From Hydnum rufescens UP504 (taxonomy: Eukaryota; Basidiomycota; Agaricomycetes; Cantharellales; Hydnaceae): 64,000 nt of DNA. The stretch lies in assembly GCA_014904985.1 (NCBI GenBank), contig MU128928.1:356690-420689 (forward strand), given 5' to 3'. The notes below the pieces were generated by a model, which saw only the letters and a program-made list of their open reading frames with translations, did no database searches and had not been told where the DNA came from. The translations under genes were made by a program, and so were the position numbers. The first letter of the stretch is position 1. Every line of letters starts with the position of its first letter. Of the stretch, positions 47,430-60,215 are shown piece by piece.

Positions 47430-49137
47430 CAACATCGAGGATTGCCGAGTACAACTTAAGGTCCTTCAGAGGCCCTTGATGCGCCTGAGGACCTTTAAAA
47501 CCCTATTCGGTGGCATGACGAACGTAAAGTGCCACTTCGCCATGTCCTTGGGAAAACCGTACTTTTCTCCAACCCCGACAAGTCCATGATTAATGGCATG
47601 CTCCGATCCGATAGTGAACTGGAAGAGGTGGAGGACGCCGTCGATGAGAATAAACGAATCAAATGCCTTTTGGTTCCAGAGCTGCGGTATGTACATAACA
47701 TTCGGCTCGACCGATGATAGTCCGTTGTCGGAATACTCTTTCCAATCGTCTGGGTGGAGAGGAATTTCGGCTCCTTTTCGCGAAGTGGGTCAAGAGTGGC
47801 ATCACAAAGGAGAATGTGACTTGAGTGCCACTGGGGCTGCGGCTGCCCCGGTGGGCTCGAACCAGGCTTCTTCACCATCCTCATGAGATTCAGGGTGACC
47901 CCATCCAGTAACTGCGATTGCGCCCGCGCCTCAAACAAGACCGCAATCAAGGGTCTACTGTCTGGTACCCTCGATAACATCCGCATCAGGCGTAATTGCT
48001 CTGTTTCCTCCATGGTCCGCAACTGGAGCGCAAGTCGCGATTTGACCCAATCCGTGATAATGTGTATGATGGCACCACTGTACACATCTGTCTCGATCCT
48101 TGCGAGTGACAAGACATAACTTGTGAGACATACCATCCATCTCGAGGAAGGTAGCATTCATGAGTGCTTCTTCAAGCACAGAGACATTCGTCCGCCGGAC
48201 CGCTTGATTCAATCGGTGCTCATACCTCTCCAAACCATCCCCTGAAAGGAGGCACAGGCGAGGGGTGGGGCCCAGCCGGTAGAAGATGTCAAATATACGC
48301 GAGCTAACATTTGGTGGCATACTGATCCTCTGAGGATAAGGATGAATATTAAGAAGAGTTTTCAATGAACTCACATTTGGAGGATTTCACTCTTGGACCA
48401 AGGGTTCATAATCATAATTTTGGGCTCTTGCATTGTCTTGTTCAGGCGCTCCCATCGCTTTGCCACAGGAGATGTGGTGAATATAATGAACAGAGGAGTT
48501 GAAGGTCAAACGAAATGAGGTGGAATGCCCCCCCTGGTTTCATCTGAGTCGACAAAAGTCCAGATAAAATAACGGAAGTCACTCTTCTGCCATCCATCTG
48601 ACACATCATATACACCCTCCTGCACAAAGAGGAAAAGTTTGGATCCATAGTATAGGAGGAAGGGTTCCCTGGTAGCCATGCGGCGACGAGTGGCATACCA
48701 AATCCAAATACTCTTTCCTACTCCAAGAAGCTCAAGGGACATAGGGTTAAAGCAACACAAGGAGACTCACCGATGCCAGGTTGGCCAGTGATCACAGCAC
48801 ATGGCGTTTGTCCGATAAGATCCATATCCATGGGTAAAGGATAATCACGATGAAGAGCATCATAGATGCGAACATAATCGGGGCGAATACAAAGGCCCTT
48901 AGGCCACAGACCCTTGATGTCAATGTTAAGATAATAACATCCAGGGAGGACATCTTCATCCTCGTCCTCCACCTCACCAGTTTTCGATCGGACATTGTGC
49001 CACTCTCTCTCTGGTTCCATGCTCTTCGCCCAAAATTTGTGATGAAACAGAGCAAGCGGTTCATGGTCAGGAACCTTGTCCCACGTTTTTCTCGGGCGGT
49101 CGAGGACAGAAGCCAGCGAGGACAAGTTAGCAGACAT
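47430..49137 (-). pseudogene. Crinkler-type (CRN/RHS-like) NTPase, unit A, lesioned
   Basis: The ATG at 49137 gives MSANLSSLASVLDRPRKTW. Exon 1 ends in the Walker A motif TGQPGIGKS, which spans an intron; WIRPDYVRIYDALHRDYPLP-like sequence precedes it. Exon 2 has YYGSKLFLFVQEGVYDV and YFIWTFVDSDE, then HFV followed by TGA where unit C has CGA (Arg). Exon 3 has IFDIFYRLGPTPRLCLL, HKLCLVTRKDRD, then a one-base insertion, then QLRLMRMLSRVPDSRPL and HLFQFTIGSEHAINHGL. The end lacks one base compared with unit C, giving an early stop. The protein class is the NTPase-plus-nuclease-like module of Crinkler proteins common in Rhizoctonia. The function is unknown. Confidence 0.75.
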
Positions 49138-49221
49138 GGTTGGTGAGACAGGATTTGTTGGAGTTTCAATTACATCGAGATCGAAAATTGTTTTCACATG
49201 ACAGCGCAATATACTACTTAG

Positions 49222-49241
49222 GCGCCCGGCAGATCGGGCGC
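49222..49241. promoter_or_regulatory. conserved palindrome upstream of the unit A CRN gene
   Basis: GCGCCCG and CGGGCGC form an inverted repeat around a 6-nt centre, 85 bp upstream of the CRN start codon. Units B and C carry a version at nearly the same distance. It may be a regulator site; its role is inferred only from position and conservation. Confidence 0.4.
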
Positions 49242-49394
49242 TAGTGATGCCGAGCTATCGAGCTTGATATGCGTGCGTGTGACCCACAACACAGACGCGT
49301 TGAAGCGGCCTTCCATCATATTGACTGATTCGCGAAATCACCCCAATCTGAACCTCAACCCGGTAATCCTTTGCAATCTGCCAGACTAAAATCA

Positions 49395-49725
49395 AGCGCA
49401 TTCATGGCCTTCAAAAACCTCAGGTCCTCGACACTCTACACCCTCTATAGCCAATGGTGCGGCATCATCACCCGTCGATAGAGCCCGAGGACCGTGGCAG
49501 GAAGAGAATTTCGGTCGTTTCACATACTACGTGCCGTTTGCTGGCAGTTTTCCCTCGCGGAAATATTCGCATAACACTGTACCAGCCACTCCACAGTGAG
49601 ACTTGCGCTAGCGCGCAGTGCTAATCAACGTCTGTTAGTATACCAATTGATCCAAGGGCGGGACATATAGCGTACTCAGGCACCATCCTGGATTAGTAGA
49701 CGAGAGCCATTGGCAAGTAATTTAT
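49395..49725 (-). pseudogene. 3' fragment of the TAP-like hydrolase, unit A
   Basis: The reverse strand matches 35380-35720 of the TAP-like gene, covering the HCSLAQVSL exon, an intron and the last exon (MEGVESA region). No catalytic Ser part is present. It is a DNA-level copy because the intron is kept. Confidence 0.85.
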
Positions 49726-49729
49726 TGAG

Positions 49730-51380
49730 GCGCGAGGAGATACCCCTGCGCTGTCTCTGTTACTTTCCCACCCGCGTGTTGAGTTCGTTCTCCAGTTTGC
49801 CCGTCCCGCGTTAGGATAGCTGCATATCTGCATTATTCGACATGATTTGACGCGCCCACCACGACTTCCTGCGTCAGGGCATTCTACAACATAAGTGCCT
49901 CTCGAGTGGTGAAAGATACCTCAAGAACAAAGTTCCTTCAAGAGTTTTGCCAGAGCTTACCAGGGCGCGAGTGTATTATCAGGGATGTATGTGGGTACGA
50001 ATGAGGCATACGTCCACCTGCCGTATATCTGGTCCTTCACTCTCGGGGAAAAGACCCTATTTTTAAGTGCTGTCTTATGGTTGCCCATCACAACCCGCTA
50101 TGCGTCTATGCCCCACAAAAGCACGTCAGGAAACCAACACTTGACGAACGTGAGATTACGGACCGCTTCGCCGCGCCAAGCTTGCATCACCTCGCCATCT
50201 GCACTAAGATATGCGTCCACGACTTCGGGAAAAATGTACACCTGGGGATCCAAGGTCGGATCTATTGCCCTCAAAATCTGCGTCGCCTGAGCCGTCTCGT
50301 TCTCGTCGAGAGGATCCTTATCGTATCCGTGACCGGCCGAACGCTAGACACGAATGGATTCACAGATTCGTCGTACGCCCGACGTGGGTTAGTGAATTGT
50401 CGTGAGAGGGGATTCGTTTGCTTCAGCCGATCCCATTTTCATGGGTTTCGGCGGCCTTATGCAGCACCAATGTCTCTCCTGCTCTAATAATGCGAAACAG
50501 AATAAGTAACGTTAAATCACAACCTACAGGGAAAAGAATACCAGGGCCGAACTAGCTCTGGATTCGCCTGGGCTCTTTTGCACGCGGCCGGCGGCCTTCC
50601 CAGCCTTTGCTACCGTTTCTCCGTTTACATCGCGCCTCTTTCGCCTCGTACCCGCCATGCCTAGAGCTACCGCTATTGTCTAGAGCGTCCGAAACAGTCT
50701 CAGGCAAAGCTTTATACGCAGCTGTATTCCGAATCGGTTCAGTCGTGGACACAATAGTAGTGGAGATGGCGGAGGACGCTCCCGAAATCTTCGTATGGGC
50801 GGAGTCTCAGAGAAAGTAATTTGATGAAGAAGAAAAAAAGGGGAACTCACTGCTCTCATTATATCGCTTTCCTCCATGGTTTTCAGTGCATCGGAGACCA
50901 CATCTCCAAGTTTTACCCCTTGCTTTCGTAGTTCTTCTGCTGCGGCTCGTAGACGAGGATTCTCCTTTATGGGGGATGTAAGCTGCAGAAATGTATAGTG
51001 GATCATTCAAAACCAATCAGCAAAGCTGAAGGGGCGTGAGATAGTGATGATAGCAACGCGAACAAAACTCAACTCGAGCGCGTTCATATACATCCCTTGC
51101 GCGTTTCAGGGCTTTGGGGAATCCTGTAATTTATCAACATCTCCCTTGAGTTGCAGGAAATCTTCGCGAGATTTCCGATTCTTTCGGGACTCTTCTTGCA
51201 ATGTGTCGGCACGGGTTTGGTAGGGTGATTTGGGCGGGTCATTCTACCGGTAGGAGGTTGGAGAGCGTGGGGTTCGAGGAAGGACCGGTAGACAAAATAG
51301 AGCGACGCGGGCGAGTGCGTGTTGTTATTCTTCTGCCGGCGAGGCGAGTTGGAGGCAAAACACAGTACATTGCCACAAAC
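49730..51380 (-). pseudogene. TIM44 pseudogene, unit B
   Basis: It matches TIM44 from the presequence to the WKVIE region but lacks the last exon (MARRSARSYL), because the unit boundary is in that intron. Frame lesions occur, for example in the Lys/Arg block after YEAKEARCKRR and in the presequence region. Recognisable blocks include PIRNTAAYKALPETV and RLRAAAEELRKQGVK. Confidence 0.85.
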
Positions 51381-51501
51381 GTTGAGTTTGGGGAAGTTAC
51401 ACTGAAGTTACCGGGTGGCAGAGCTCTGGTCACGAGACCCATCTCGCTTCCAGCGCGCCCGTTGAACAAGGATCCTCTCCACCCTTCTATCAACATTTTT
51501 C

Positions 51502-53540
51502 ATGTCTCTATATCAACCACCACAGGCCTGATACACATTCCTTATTTTTACACGGACGGCCTAGTCCGACCGTCGCTCTTTGAATGAATCCTCCCCCATC
51601 ACGCGGTGCGATAGTTTTCAGAGAATCTGGTGCCCTATCATATTTTGCATAGCCTCAAATCCGAAATCCCTGAACTCGTCTGGTGGGGAACGAAGTCCCC
51701 GGTCGTGAACAACCTGTCCCTACCCACCCTATTGAAGCAGTTTGAACGCAATACATCTCTATAACCATAGCAATAAGCGATCGGTGCACTCTGTAATCCT
51801 CCATCGAGCCATTCATCTCTGCGTTAATACGACGAATGGGCTCAATGAATCGACGACTTCAGCACTTCTCCGGCAATCCGGGCTGACGAGCCCCTTACCC
51901 ATATGTATGTATTACCTCTACTGTTCCGTAGATCTTGTGTCCCTTTCCCATGACCGATGGTCGTACTAGAGGTAAATGCATATCTCTCAAGACTTATATT
52001 GCATAATCACACTTCCAATGGTCATCGTAGTGCTGGAGCTATTCGGTACAGAAGAAATGAAGCGAGACGTTCTCCCTCGCTTTCTGGAGCCTGTCACACT
52101 CCTACATATGTCTGTCCTCTCACGCATCGATGTTGCACATCGCAGTTGTGATCCCTCTCAGGGGTTCACCGCGGGACAATGGATGACTTGGATGACTGAA
52201 CGATTTGGGAGGCTCCGACCTATCACATACTGGAACTGCGGCCAAATTGGTGAAGGAGAGCGTTAGTACCGAAAGCCTCGGGAGTCAGGAGTGGTGCGTG
52301 GATGTTTTCAAGTGGTTCTCCTCCGCTACCGACGGAAACCTCAACGCTCGAACTGGTTTTGATTCAGTATCCCTAATTTAGTTAAAATATTTAAGACCGA
52401 CCCTATTGAGATCCCGTTCCCTCTCGCTTTTCATCGTCCCATTGTGGCTTCCTCTCATCCCATCCCTGCCTAAAAGCACATTGGGCATAAATACCGACGC
52501 ACTTCCATCTCTTTATCCAAGTGCAACGCGTTCAGACAATATATGCATTCACCGCCTGAAGAACAAGATCGGCACACATCCGGTTCCTACAGCAGAGGTA
52601 TCCCTCAACGGGGCGAAAGGCTATTTGATCGGATTTCTTAATGAGGGGATAAAGACGATCTCGCTAGTATTGGATATCACCCGTCTTCATTCTGCTATCC
52701 TATCCGTCTCAAGTCTCTCCCGGTGTCTTCAAATTGCGCGTCGTATGCCTCGGTCCGCACTATTTCCTCCGATGCCGGAGGTGATACACTCCTTCGTGAT
52801 CTCCCCTTGCATACACACACCCTCGCGAAAGTCTCAGTGCTATATGGACTTACGCACCTAACATTTAGTGTTGTATGCCTTCTTGGGCGCTCGGAGAATG
52901 GGAATGGGATGGCGGAAGAGAGTGCAATGTTAAGGCTATTCGTTCCTGTTGTGAAAGGCTTCGTGGCTAGTTACGCGGTTGGGGGGAAGAGGAATGTATG
53001 ATTGCGTTGAGTGGCGGGATATATGGAGGAGACTGGTATCGGGAGGTAAGCTGTTCTGCAGCTTCCATCTCCCTGTGAATCTTATTACGCATGCAATACG
53101 TGGTTTCATGTTGCGTGGGGTGATTCAGGACATTTCGGTGGAGAAAATCCGGGATGGGACAGCTAATGTTTGGCCCTGGATGTCATTAGGCCTTGCACTG
53201 GTGGGCATGCTACGAATGCATTTTCAACAGTGAGGTGGAGCGATCGGCACGTATCCCGTCACGTAAGTTCGTCATACTGAGTCGAAACGACAGGTCGAAA
53301 GTGGGGAATGAAGGTCGTATCCCAAGTGCCTCCAAGCATCGTTGGTGACATTGTTGGTGAACTTTCGATTGTCGAATCTGCGCGGGCCACTCTGTAGAAT
53401 ACGCTTGATGAATCGAAAACGCCTTCGGCCATCGAACGTTGCATATCATCCTATTTTCTTTCTCCTCGGACAACTAACTTCGGGACTGTTACTACTTGAG
53501 CTGCTTGTTCCGCTGTGAGACAGGGGCCTACCGCGGTATA
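51502..53540 (+). pseudogene. AidB-like acyl-CoA dehydrogenase pseudogene, unit B
   Basis: The equivalent start codon is at 51502. The conserved GWRALK block reads TGA for Trp, and about 160 bp after it are deleted (around 51894). Long stretches of the central exon remain (NKIGTHPVPTAEVSLNGAKG, GRSENGNG, SVEKIRDGTANV) but frames change repeatedly. Confidence 0.85.
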
Positions 53541-54009
53541 TAAACGAGAATTCCAACCATCCAACCAACGCCTCATTCGCCGTCTCGCTTCCATCGATCA
53601 AATTATCAACTTTTTCCCATTCGTTTGATTGACTCATTTCCTGCTCACGACAATCCGTGGCCTGCTCTTAAGCCTGACGGACAAGTGTACTTCCTGCACA
53701 TCTCGTTACGTACAGTAGGGTGAGGTCATTTCACCTACAGGCGTCTCTCAGAAACTTGATATCTACTTTCATACAGTGCTACATTTCATTTTGAAGTCAG
53801 AACTGCAGTACATCTTGATGTATACTATTCACGCGAGTACAAAGACTTTGTGGACGCCCCACGAGAAAATCTCGAGGGGTCGGATGATAAAAGGTACAGG
53901 GAAGGCACCCATAGAAACATGGGAGGAAATAGTCGTGACTAGCAAGAAACGAGACGAATGGTGGCGTGGAGGGGATCGAGCGAGACCAAACTGGGTTGTG
54001 TTATTCGAT

Positions 54010-55776
54010 TATTCTACCGGGATCTCGACACCAACGTCGAGGATTGCCGAAAACAACTTAAGGTCGTTCAGAGGCCCTTGATGCGCTTGAGAACCTTTAA
54101 AACCCTGTTCGGTGGTATGACGAACGTAAAGTGCCATTTCGCCATGTCCTGAGGATAACCGTACTTTTCTCCAACCCCGACAAGTCCATGATTAATGGCA
54201 TGCTCCGATCCGATGGTGAACTGGAAGAGGTGGAGGATGCCGTCGACGAGAATAAAGGAATCAAATACCTTTTGGTTCGAGAGCTGCGGTATGTACATGA
54301 CATTCGGCTCGACCGATGATGGTCCGTTGTCGGAATACTCTTTCCAATTGTTGGGGTGGATGGTGAGAGGAATCTTGGGTTCCTCTTCACGAAGTGTGTC
54401 AAGAGTGGCATTACGAACGAGATTGTGACTTGAGTGCCACTGGGGCTGCCTCTGCGGGCTCGAACCGGGCTTCTTCACCATCCGCATGAGATTCAGGGTG
54501 ATCCCGTCCAGTAACTCCGATTGCGCCATTGCCTCAAACAAGACGCCAGCCAAGGGTCTACTCTCTGGTACCCTCGATAACATCCGCATCAGGCGTAGTT
54601 GCTCTACTTTCTCCATGGTCCGCAACTGGAGCGCAAGTCGCGATTTGACCCAATCCGTGATAAGATGTATGACGGCACGGCTGTAGACATTGTCTCGATC
54701 CTTCCGAGTGACGAGACATAACTTGTGAGACATATCATCCATCTCGAGGAAGGTAGCATTCACGAGTGCTTCTTCAAGCACAGAGACATTTATCCCCCGG
54801 ATCGCTTGATTCAATCGGTGCTCATACCGCTCCAAAGCATTCCCTGAAAGGAGGCACAGGCGAGGGGTGGGGCCCAGCTGGTAGAAGATGTCGAAGATAT
54901 GTGAGCTAACATTTGGTGGCATACTGATCCTCCGAGGATAAGGATGAAGATTAAGAAGTGTTTCCAAATGAGCTCACATTTGGAGGATTTCACTTTTGGA
55001 CCAAGGATTCATAATGATAATTTCGGGCTCTTGCATTGTTTTGTGCAGGCGATTCCAGCAATTTGCTTCAGGAGATCTGGTGAATATAATGAAGAAGGAG
55101 TGGAAGGTCGAACGAAATCGGATGGCATGCCCTCCTTGTTTGCATCGGTGTCGACGAAAGTCCAGATAAAATAACGGAAGTCACTCTTCTGCCATCCATC
55201 TGGTACATCATATACGCCGTCTTCCACGAAGAGGCGAAGTCGGCGATCCATAGTATAGGACAAAGGGCTCCCTGGCAGCCATGCGGCGACGAGTGGCATA
55301 CCAAATCCAAACACTCTTTCCTACTCCAAGAAGCTCAAGGGACATAGGGTTAAAGCAACACAAGGAGACTCACCAATGCCAGGTTGGCCAGTGATCACAG
55401 CACATGGCGTTTTTCCGATAAGATCCATATCCATGGGTAAAGGATAATCACGATGAAGAGCATCATAGATGCGAACATAGTCAGGGCGAATCCAAAGTCC
55501 CTGAGGCTGCAGACCCTCTATGTCAATGTCAAGGTAGTAGCATCCTGGGAGGCTATCTTCATCCTCCACATCGCCCTCCATGGAGACATCTGCGCTCTGG
55601 TAGCTCTCTTCATTGCGTTCACCCCGTCCAATGGCTGATTGGGCACGACGCCATTCCACCTCTTCTGCTTGCATGCTCGTGCCCCAAAATTTCTTATGAA
55701 ACAGAGTAAGGTATTGATCGTCAGAAACCGTGTACGTTTTTCCTGGGCGGAGGACAGAAGCCAGCGAGGCGGACAT
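54010..55776 (-). CDS. Crinkler-type (CRN/RHS-like) NTPase, unit B, lesioned
   Basis: The ATG at 55776 gives MSASLASVLRPGKTYTV, followed by an acidic stretch, LWIRPDYVRIYDALHRDYPL and the Walker A motif ITGQPGIGKS split by an intron. Exon 2 carries a one-base insertion near 55243 and a one-base loss near 55107 compared with unit C. The C-terminal exon (54068-54967, about 300 codons) is open: IFDIFYQLGPTPRLCLL, EALVNATFLEMDDMSHKLCL, WVKSRLALQLRTMEKVEQLR, PNVMYIPQLSNQKVFDSF and AINHGLVGVGEKYG. It shares with unit A the one-base loss that shortens the C-terminus. It may be a pseudogene. Confidence 0.7.
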
Positions 55777-55860
55777 GGTTGGTGAGACAAGATTTGTCTG
55801 AGTTTCAATTACATGGAGATCGAAAATTGTTTTCACATGACAGCGCACTATACAACTTAG

Positions 55861-55880
55861 GCGCCCGACAGGTCGGGCGC
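55861..55880. promoter_or_regulatory. conserved palindrome upstream of the unit B CRN gene
   Basis: GCGCCCGAC and GTCGGGCGC are perfect 9-bp arms around a 2-nt centre, 85 bp upstream of the start codon. This is the best formed of the three array copies. Confidence 0.45.
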
Positions 55881-55989
55881 TAGTGATGCCGGGCTATCGA
55901 GCTTGACATGTATGCGTGTGACCTAGGCCAGGCATTGCAGCGGCCTTCCATCGTATTGACTGGTTCGCGAAATCTTCACCCCAATCTGA

Positions 55990-56318
55990 GCCTCAGCCGT
56001 GTACAAAATGCGGTGAGCGCCGTCCCTCGGCACTCTCTACACCCTCCATAGCCAATGGTGCGGCATCATCACCCGTCGATAGAGTCTGAGGACCATGGCG
56101 GGAAGAGAATTTCTGTCTGCTGTGAAGTGTGCTGGCAGTTTTCCCTCGTGGAGATATTCGCGTAACACTGTACCAGCCACTCCACAGTGAGAGCTGCGCT
56201 AGCACGCAGTGCTAATCAACGTCTGTTAGCATATCAATTGATCCAAGGGCAGGGCATATAGCGTACTCAGGCACCATCCTGGATTAGTAGACGAGAGTCA
56301 TTGGCAAGTAATTTATTG
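55990..56318 (-). pseudogene. 3' fragment of the TAP-like hydrolase, unit B
   Basis: It is the same segment as in unit A, with a small deletion near 55997 that removes part of the preceding sequence. It runs directly into the unit C TIM44 copy. Confidence 0.85.
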
Positions 56319-56321
56319 AGG

Positions 56322-57955
56322 CGCAAGGAGATACCCCTGCGTTGTCTCTGTTACTTTCCCACCCGCGTGTTGAGTTCGTTCCCCAGTTTGCCCGGCCCGC
56401 GTTAGGATAGCTGCATATCTGCATTATTCGACATAATTTGACGCGCCCACCACGACTTCCTGCGTCAGGGCATTCCAGAACATAAGTGCCTCTCGAGTGG
56501 TGAAAGATACCTCAAGAACAAAGTTCCTTCAAGAGTTTTGCCAGAGCTTACCAGGGCGCGAGTGTATTATCAGGGATGTATGTGGGTACGAATGAGGCAT
56601 ACGTCCACCTGCCGTATATCTAGTCCTTCACTCTCGGGAAAAAGACCCTATTTTAAGTGCTGTCTTATGGTTGCCCATCACAACCCGCTATGTGTCTATG
56701 CCCAACAAAAGCACGTCAGGAAACCAACACTTGACGAACGTGAGATTACGGACCGCTTCGCCGCGCCAAGCTTGCATCACCTCGCCATCTGCACTAAGAT
56801 ATGCGTCCACGACTTCGGGAAAAATGTACTCCCGCAGATCAAAGGTCGGATCTATTGCCCTCAGAATCTGCGTCGCCTGAGCCGTCTCGTTCTCGTCGAT
56901 AGGATCCCCATCGTATCCATGACCGGCCGAACGCGGGACACGAACGGATTCTCTGATTCGTCATATGCCCGACGTAGGTTAGTGAATTGTCGTGAGAGGG
57001 GATTCGTTTGCTTCAGCCGATCCCATTTTTCATGGTTTTCGGCGACCTTCTGCAGTACCAATGTCTCTCCTGCTCTAATAATGGGAAACAGAATCAGTAA
57101 CGTTAAAACACAACCTGCAGGGAAGAGAATAGCAGGACTGAACTAACTTTGGATTCGCCTCCGCCCTTTGCACGCGGTCGGCGGCCTCCCCAGCCTTTGC
57201 TAGCCGTTTCTCCCTCCGGTTACATCGCGCCTCTTTCGGCCGTACCTGCCATGCCTAGAGCTACCGCTATTTCTAGAGCGTCCAAAACAGTCTCAGGTAA
57301 AGCTTTATAGGCAGCTGTATTCCGAATCGGTTCAGTCGTGGACGCAATAGTAGTGGAGACGGCGGCGGACGCTCTCGAAATCTTCGTATGGGCGGAGTCT
57401 CAGAGAAAGAAAAAAAGGGGGGAACTCACTGCTCTCATTATATCGCTTTCCTCCATGGTTTTCAGCGCATCAGAGACCACATCTCCAATTTTTACCCCTT
57501 GCTTTCGAAGATCCTCTGCTGCGGCTCGTAGACGAGAACTCTCCTTTATGGAGGATGTAAGCTGCAGAAATGCATAGTGGATCACTCAAAATCAATGAAC
57601 AAAGCCGAAGGGGCGTGAGAAAGCGATGATGGCAACGCGAACAAAACTCAACTCGAGCGCGTTCATATACATCCCTTGCGCGTTGCAGGGTCTCGGAATC
57701 CTGTAATTTATCAACATCTCCCTTGAGTTGCAAGAAATCTTCCTGAGATTTCCGATTCTTTCGGAACTCTTCTTCCAATGTGTCAACACAAATTTGATAG
57801 AGTGATTTGGGCTGGTCATTCTACCGGTAGGAGGTATGGAATGAAGACGATGGAATGTGAGGTTCGAGGAAGAACTGGTAGACAGAATAGAGCGACGCGG
57901 GCGAGTGCGTGTTGTTATTCTTCTGCCGGCAAGGCGTGTTGCAGGCAAAACACAG
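56322..57955 (-). pseudogene. TIM44 pseudogene, unit C
   Basis: It has the same extent as the unit B copy and also lacks the last exon. The Lys/Arg block is frameshifted, bringing TAA into frame near 57230. The DNA for the ESDIMRAV, EELRKQGVK and EYIIPEVVDA-type blocks is recognisable. Confidence 0.85.
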
Positions 57956-58075
57956 TACATTGTCACAAATTTTGAGAGTTTGGGGTGGCAGAGCTCTGGT
58001 CACGAGACCCATCTCGCCTCCAGTGCGCCCGTTGAACGTACAAGGATCCTCTCCACCCTTCTATCAACATCTTTT

Positions 58076-60215
58076 ATGTCTCTATATCAACCACCACGCC
58101 CGATACACATTCCACATTCCTACACGGACGGCCTAGCCCTACCGTCGCTCTTTGAATGAATCTTCCCCCATCACGCGGTGCGATAGTTTTCAGAGAATCT
58201 GGTGCCCTACCATATTTTGCATAGCCTCCAATCCGAGGTCCCTGAACTCGTCTGGTGGGGATGAAGTCCGCGGTCGTGAGCAACCTGTCCCTACCCACCC
58301 TATTGAAGCAGTTTGAACGCAATACATCTCTATAACCATAGCAATAAGCGATCGGTGCACTCTGCAATCCTCCATCGAGCCATTCGTCTCTGCGTTAATA
58401 CGACGAATGGGCTTAATGAATCGACGACTTCAGCACTTCTCCGGCAATCCGGGCTGACGAGCCCTGAAGGCTACGACTTTGAAGGAAGGCCTTATTTCGA
58501 TGGCATACGAGAGGAACAAGTATGCGGAACGGGCAACGGTTCTCAGTTTCGCAAAGATCGTCATTTATAATGTAGACGCTCGGATGGTCAGTTCTTCTGC
58601 AATACAAATGTGTGGTATCCTTATCCATGTCTGTATTACCTCTACTGCTCCGCAGACATTGTCTCTTTCCCATGACCGATGCTTGTGCTAGAGGTAAATA
58701 CATATCTCCCCAGACTCATATTGCATAATCACACTTCCATGGTCATCGTAGTGCTGGAGCTATTCGGTACAGAAGACATGAAGTGAGACATTCTCCCTCG
58801 CCTTCTCAGGTGTATGCGCTTGTACGTATGTTCCTCTCATGCATCGAGATTGCACTTCATAGTCGCGATCCCTCAGGGGTTCACACCAGGATAATGGATG
58901 ACTGAAGGATCTGGAGGCTCCGACCTATCCCATACTAGTGCCAAATTGGTAAAGGAGAGCGTTAGTACCGAAAGCCTCGGGAGCCAGGAGTGGTGCTTGG
59001 ATGGTTTCAAGTCGTTCCCCGCTACTGACGGAAGCCTCAGTGTGGCGCTGGTGGGGTAGTTTCTGCATCAGTAGTTTCGATTCAGCATCACTAATTTAGT
59101 CAAAGTATTTGGGACCCACTTCGTTGGGATCCCGTTCCCTCTCGCTTTTCATCGTCCCATTGCGGCTTCCTCTCATCCCATCCCCGCCTAGAAGCACACT
59201 GCATAAATACCGACGCTCTTTCATCTCTCTATCCAAGTGCAACGCGTTCGAACAATATATACGTTCACCGCCTCAAGAACAGATCGGCACGCATCCGGTC
59301 CCTACAACAGAGGTATCCCTCAACGGGGCGAAAGGCTATTTGATCGGATTTCTTAATGAGGGGATAAAGACGATCTATTGGGTATCACTCGCCTTCATTC
59401 TACTGTCTTGTCCGTCTCAAGTCTCTCCCGGTGTCTTCAAATTGCGCGTTCGTATGCCTCCGGTGCCGGAGGTGACACCCTCCTTCGTGATCTCCCCCTG
59501 CATACATACACCCTCGCGAAAGTCTTCAGTGCTATACCATGGACTTGCACACCTCTAACGTTTGGTGTTGTATGCCTTCTTGAGCGCTCGGAGAATGGGA
59601 ATGGGACGACGGAAGAGAGTGCGATGTTAAGGCTATTCGCTCTTGTTGCGAAAGGCTTCATGGCTAGTTGCGCGGTTGGGGGGAAGGAGGAATATATGAT
59701 TGCGTTGAGTGGCAGGATATATGGATGAGACTGGTGTCGACAGGTACGCTGTTCTGCAGCTTCCACGTGAATCTTATTATTCATGCAATACGCGGTTTCA
59801 TGTTGCACGGGATGATCCAGGACACCTCCGTGGAGAAAATCCGGGATGGGACAGCTAATGTTTTGGCCCTGGATGTCATTAGGCCTTGCACTGGTGGGCA
59901 TGCTACGAATGCATTTTCAACAGTGAGGTGGAGCGATCGGCACGTATCCCATTCGTTATACTGAGCAGAAACGAGGGCTCGAAAGTGGGGAATGGGGGTA
60001 ATATCCCAAGTGCCTCCAAGCATCGCTGGTGAATTTCCGATTGTCGAATCTGCCCTGGCCACTCTGCAGAATACGCTTGATGAATCGAAAGCGCCTTCCA
60101 CCATCGAATGTCGCATGTCGTCCTATTTTCTTTCTCCTCGGACAACTAGCTTCGGGACTGTTACTACTCGAGCATGCTTGTTCCGCTGTGAGAGAGGGCC
60201 TACCGCGGTATATAA
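58076..60215 (+). pseudogene. AidB-like acyl-CoA dehydrogenase pseudogene, unit C
   Basis: The equivalent start is at 58076, and the frame closes soon after PSLFE. The GW Trp codon is TGA, as in unit B. The segment after it (LKATTLKEGLIS-like) is retained, unlike unit B. The central exon is broken by several indels, including loss of part of the RSYASIRT block. The C-terminal FFLLGQLASGLLLLEHACSA is present. Confidence 0.85.

Noticed and set aside
47593..48119. Plus-strand frames over the CRN genes (also at 54.2-54.7 and 60.8-61.3 kb)
   Set aside because: They are antisense to well supported CRN exons and recur only because the units are repeated.
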